DNA of 64,000 nt from an uncultured Prevotella sp. (lineage in GTDB: Bacteria; Bacteroidota; Bacteroidia; Bacteroidales; Bacteroidaceae), in the NCBI GenBank assembly GCA_900550365.1, contig URRR01000010.1, positions 1 to 64,000 of the forward strand, read 5' to 3'. The position numbers and the translations under genes are program-made. A model generated the notes under the pieces. The model had not been told where the DNA came from. It worked only from the letters and a program-made list of their open reading frames with translations, and ran no database searches. Below are positions 60,827-64,000 of this stretch, piece by piece. Every line of letters starts with the position of its first letter. Within the stretch, counting starts at the first letter, position 1.

Positions 60827-61110
60827 AGAAGGGCAGTTACGGCCGCGCCGGAAACGTATAACGGCCACAATGGCGGACATTTCCGAGTTGTTATTTTGAC
60901 AAGTAAAGGCAGTCACGCAGTTACATTTTGACAACACAACACGTCATCACATGTAAAACCGCTGAAGACGAGGCATAATAAATGAGGCCGACCTTTGATT
61001 TTTGTCCATTTATATATTTTATTGTTACAAAGGCCCGTCTGCCTTACTCAAATAAAGTTAAAACACGATAATTATCATTTAGAGCTATACTATAATAGAA
61101 TTATAATGTG
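60827..61110. other. AT-rich upstream region of the efflux operon
   Basis: No gene. Short AT inverted repeats (for example ATAATTAT at 61068-61075) could bind a regulator, but none is encoded next to the operon. Confidence 0.4.
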
Positions 61111-61118
61111 TAAATTTG
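61111..61118 (+). promoter_or_regulatory. -7 promoter box of the RND efflux operon
   Basis: TAAATTTG, a full match to TAnnTTTG, giving a leader of about 95 nt. Confidence 0.5.
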
Positions 61119-61217
61119 CACGTCGAAAACCGAAATGAAGCAAATAGTTTTCAATGTAGAAAATAAATAAAGCATAGAAAATCGAAGAAAAATCTAAAAC
61201 AGTTTGAATAAATAGGT

Positions 61218-62408
61218 ATGAAAAAGAACAAATTTTTATTACTCGCAGCTATTGCTGTCATGTTCGCTTCATGTGGCGGACAAAATGGTAAAATGGGTGA
61301 CAACGAGTATGCTGTCAGGACCATCGAGACGCAAAGCACGGAACTGCAGACGTCTTACCCGGCAACGATAAGAGGCGTGCAGGACGTTGAGATTCGTCCG
61401 AAAATTTCAGGATTCATCACAAAGATGCTGGTCAAGGAAGGCCAGACGGTAAAGAAAGGCCAGTTGCTTTTCGAGATTGACAACGTAACTTATCAGGCAG
61501 CCGTGCGCCAGGCAAAGGCCGCCGTAAACTCGGCTGAGGCACAGCTCAGCACAGCAAAACTGACCTATGAGAACAATCAGAAACTGTTTGAAAACAATGT
61601 AATCGGTACTTACGAGCTGCAGTCGTCAAAGAACTCTTACGAGAACGCGCAGGCTGCCCTGGCACAGGCCAAGGCCAACTACGTGTCAGCTAAGCAGAAC
61701 CTCGACTTCTGCTACGTAACCAGCCCGTCAGACGGCGTCGTAGGCGACCTGCCCTACCGTGTGGGAGCACTAGTAAGCTCGTCAAGCGCACAGGCTCTGA
61801 CCACCGTGTCAGACATCAACACCATGCAGGTTTACTTCGCAATGACTGAGAAAGACATGCTCGAGATGACAAAGACCAAGGGCGGTCTACACGCAGTCAT
61901 CAGCGAATATCCGGCAGTAAAGCTGCAGCTTGCCGACGGAACCACTTACGGACATGACGGAAAGGTGGCTGCAGTGAGCGGTGTCATTGACCAGGCTACC
62001 GGCTCTGTATCGATGCGTGCCGACTTCCCCAACCCTGAGCACCTGCTCAAGAGCGGCGGTTCAGGCTACATCATCGTACCCCACGTAAGCAGCAACGTGG
62101 TCGTAATACCGCAGAACGCCGTGGCACAGGTACAGGACCGTTACTTCGTTTACGTTGTAGGCAAGGACAACAAGGTTAAATATACCAACGTAACCGTCAA
62201 CCCCAACAACGACGGCAAGAACTACATCATAGAGAGCGGACTGAAAGCCGGCGACAAGATAGTAGTTCAGGGTATCAACAGTCTTAAGGACGGAATGCAG
62301 ATTACTCCTATCACTGAGGCTCAGTATCAGGAGAAGCTGAAGAAGACCAGCGCCATGGGCGCTCATCAGAATGACCTTAACAAACTTAAGGACGACCTTA
62401 CAAAATAA
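61218..62408 (+). CDS. RND efflux periplasmic adaptor (AcrA/MexA type)
   Basis: The 396-aa product is a lipoprotein (lipobox FASC, about residues 16-19) that links an RND pump to an outer-membrane channel. It has the membrane-fusion plan: beta-barrel and lipoyl half-motif (IRPKISGFITKMLVKEGQTVKKGQLLFEID region), an alpha-helical hairpin (about residues 90-160, alanine-rich, KAAVNSAEAQLSTAKL) and the second lipoyl half (YVTSPSDGVVGDLPYRVGALV). Beta-barrel and membrane-proximal domains end the protein. The pump gene follows 161 bp downstream. Confidence 0.94.
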   Translation: MKKNKFLLLAAIAVMFASCGGQNGKMGDNEYAVRTIETQSTELQTSYPATIRGVQDVEIRPKISGFITKMLVKEGQTVKKGQLLFEIDNVTYQAAVRQAKAAVNSAEAQLSTAKLTYENNQKLFENNVIGTYELQSSKNSYENAQAALAQAKANYVSAKQNLDFCYVTSPSDGVVGDLPYRVGALVSSSSAQALTTVSDINTMQVYFAMTEKDMLEMTKTKGGLHAVISEYPAVKLQLADGTTYGHDGKVAAVSGVIDQATGSVSMRADFPNPEHLLKSGGSGYIIVPHVSSNVVVIPQNAVAQVQDRYFVYVVGKDNKVKYTNVTVNPNNDGKNYIIESGLKAGDKIVVQGINSLKDGMQITPITEAQYQEKLKKTSAMGAHQNDLNKLKDDLTK

Positions 62409-62556
62409 TTTTCAGCAGACAAGATACAAGCAGACAAGACACAAGATACGAGCAAACAAGCCGAAATGCAGGATAAGATAATCTGCTGGCCTATTCGTAA
62501 CTGGCCGGCTGAAGGCTAATAACTCGTCTGCTTGTCACTGATTACTTGTCAACTAA
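62409..62556. repeat. Degenerate 7-bp repeats (AGACAAG), inverted pair, inside an operon
   Basis: CAGACAAGATACAAG-like repeats at 62414-62461 face CTTGTCACTGATTACTTGTC at 62533-62552. The inverted pair lies between adaptor and pump genes and could adjust their relative expression. The same heptamer occurs at 14833-14862. Confidence 0.7.
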
Positions 62557-62569
62557 AAAATACATAACA

Positions 62570-64000
62570 ATGAGATTAGACAACTTTATAAACCGCCCGG
62601 TGCTGTCAACGGTGATTTCTATCTTGGTGGTGATACTGGGCCTCATAGGATTGGTTTCGTTGCCAATCGAGCAATACCCTGACGTTGCGCCGCCAACCGT
62701 GCGTGTGAGCGCCAACTATACGGGTGCCAACGCCCAGACCGTGCTGAACTCGGTCATCGTGCCGCTTGAGGAGCAAATCAACGGTGTCGAGGGCATGACT
62801 TACATGACGTCTACCGCCACCAACGAAGGCTCGGCCAACATCCAGGTGTTCTTCAAACAGGGTATGAACGCCGACATGTGCCAGGTCAACGTGCAGAACC
62901 GTGTGTCACAGGCAACCGCACTTCTGCCTGCCGAGGTAACTCAGGCCGGTGTCACCGTGCAGAAACGACAGACCTCTACGGTGCTCCTTATGGCTATCAA
63001 GGGTGACCCGGAGAGATATGACGAGAAGTTCCTCCAGAACTACGCCGACATCAACATCATTCCTGCCATCAAGCGTGTGAACGGTGTGGGCGACTGTGAG
63101 GTTATGGGTGCGAAGACATATTCAATGCGTATATGGCTCGACCCGATTAAGATGAAGAACTACGGCCTCATGCCGTCAGACATATCTGCAGTGCTTGCCC
63201 AGCAGAACATCGAGGCCGCTCCTGGTAAGTTCGGTGAGCAAAGCGACAACCAGTATGAGTACACAATCCGTTACAAAGGCCGTCTGCAGACTCCTACTGA
63301 GTTTGAGGACATGGTCATCTCAAGCGACGCCAACGGCAACACGATCCGCGTGAAGGACGTTGCACGCGTTGAGCTTGGCGGACTTTACTACAGCGTTACC
63401 TCAAAGGTTAACGGTCAGCCGGCCGTCATGATGATGGTCACCCAGACCGCAGGCTCTAACGCTACACAGATAGTCAACGACATCAAGGCCGTTATCGACG
63501 ACCAGAGAACAATGCTTCCTCCGGGTGTCGAAATTGAGTACATGCAGGACGTAACCGAGTTCCTTTACGCTTCTATCGGCGACCTTGTCCACACTTTGTT
63601 CGAGGCGTTCATCCTCGTGTTCATCGTGGTTTACTTCTTCCTGCAGGACTTCCGCTCTACGCTCATCCCGCTTATCGCGGTGCCGGTGTCATTGGTAGGT
63701 ACGTTCTTCTTCCTGAACGTGTTCGGATTCTCGCTCAACCTCCTTACGCTTTCAGCTCTGGTGCTCGCGATTGCGATAGTCGTCGATGACGCCATAGTGG
63801 TCGTCGAGGCCGTCCACGCTAAGCTCGACCTTGGTTACAAGTCAGCCCGCCAGGCCTCTATCGACGCTATGAACGAAATCTCAGGAGCTATTATCTCTAT
63901 TACGCTTGTGATGTCAGCCGTGTTCATCCCGGTTTCATTCATCGGCGGAACTTCAGGTACGTTCTACAAGGAGTTCGGTATCACGATGGCTATCTCAATC
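62570..64000 (+). CDS. RND efflux pump permease (AcrB/MexB type), 3' end cut off
   Basis: The frame is open from ATG 62570 to the window end (477 codons of an expected 1030-1060). It begins MRLDNFINRPVLSTVISILV, typical of HAE1-type pumps, and continues with GLVSLPIEQYPDVAPPTVRV, porter-domain sequence and QDVTEFLYASIGDLVHTLFE. Helices 2-4 follow, with the proton-relay aspartates in AIAIVVDDAIVVVEAV. It expels drugs, bile compounds or similar from the periplasm and inner membrane using the proton gradient. An outer-membrane factor gene is expected beyond the window. Confidence 0.95.
   Translation, partial: MRLDNFINRPVLSTVISILVVILGLIGLVSLPIEQYPDVAPPTVRVSANYTGANAQTVLNSVIVPLEEQINGVEGMTYMTSTATNEGSANIQVFFKQGMNADMCQVNVQNRVSQATALLPAEVTQAGVTVQKRQTSTVLLMAIKGDPERYDEKFLQNYADINIIPAIKRVNGVGDCEVMGAKTYSMRIWLDPIKMKNYGLMPSDISAVLAQQNIEAAPGKFGEQSDNQYEYTIRYKGRLQTPTEFEDMVISSDANGNTIRVKDVARVELGGLYYSVTSKVNGQPAVMMMVTQTAGSNATQIVNDIKAVIDDQRTMLPPGVEIEYMQDVTEFLYASIGDLVHTLFEAFILVFIVVYFFLQDFRSTLIPLIAVPVSLVGTFFFLNVFGFSLNLLTLSALVLAIAIVVDDAIVVVEAVHAKLDLGYKSARQASIDAMNEISGAIISITLVMSAVFIPVSFIGGTSGTFYKEFGITMAISI

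Overview
The window is a chromosomal segment of a Bacteroidota bacterium, most likely order Bacteroidales and probably Prevotellaceae. The assignment rests on several marks: promoters with the Bacteroidetes pattern TTG-N19/20-TAnnTTTG, few Shine-Dalgarno sequences, a fused MurF-alanine racemase, a fused fucokinase/GDP-fucose pyrophosphorylase (Fkp), an ECF sigma/FecR/TonB-receptor unit, GSCFA, DUF3098, DUF1599 and DUF4840 proteins, and the gene orders ftsX-DUF3098-uppP-truB-queA and DUF1599-DoxX-tpiA-SPOR-folE. Both are common in this phylum. Base composition is near 50% GC in genes and AT-rich between them. No plasmid, prophage, IS transposase, rRNA, tRNA or CRISPR array was seen.

Layout. 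0-5 kb: dnaA, a small membrane protein with a duplicated promoter, a rod-like RNA resembling 6S RNA, a PD40 propeller protein and an outer-membrane barrel. 5-14.7 kb: a BtuB-like TonB receptor, prolyl oligopeptidase, a hexuronate-type MFS transporter, and GSCFA plus murF-alr for the cell wall. 15-17 kb: an AT-richer Nudix/ADP-ribosylglycohydrolase operon with a palindrome inside its promoter. 17-23 kb: fkp and a YfhO-type membrane protein. 23-31 kb: mtnN-luxS (SAM recycling, AI-2), a TonB-type barrel, two MATE transporters and an unknown gene behind a highly structured leader. 31-42 kb: typA, rpsO, a cluster of small three-helix membrane proteins, folK, a GH43 enzyme, and the queA-truB-uppP-DUF3098-ftsX operon. 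42-51.6 kb: a TonB receptor with its ECF sigma and FecR anti-sigma, a radical SAM protein, a third MATE, an FtsZ that lies outside any division cluster, and an unknown near-leaderless gene. 51.6-60.3 kb: a hydrolase, lipoproteins, folE, a SPOR protein, a DoxX-triosephosphate isomerase fusion, DUF1599 and a CCA-adding enzyme. 61 kb to the end: an RND efflux adaptor and the first part of its pump.

The most striking content is between the genes. Nine arrays of a strict 22-bp unit recur about every 5-10 kb. Each unit is an imperfect palindrome AAAAGRYSRYCTTTT plus a 7-bp linker, so A/T tracts repeat every 11 bp, and they occur only in intergenic DNA. A second system consists of locus-specific 7-8 bp degenerate repeats facing their own reverse complements, at gene ends. 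A third is a MITE-like family with ends containing ACTGCGGATGAA. Two structured RNA candidates (2.9-3.1 kb and 31.05-31.27 kb), a stop codon that cuts one of the small membrane paralogues exactly between helices 2 and 3, and the DoxX-TPI fusion are the other items worth checking.
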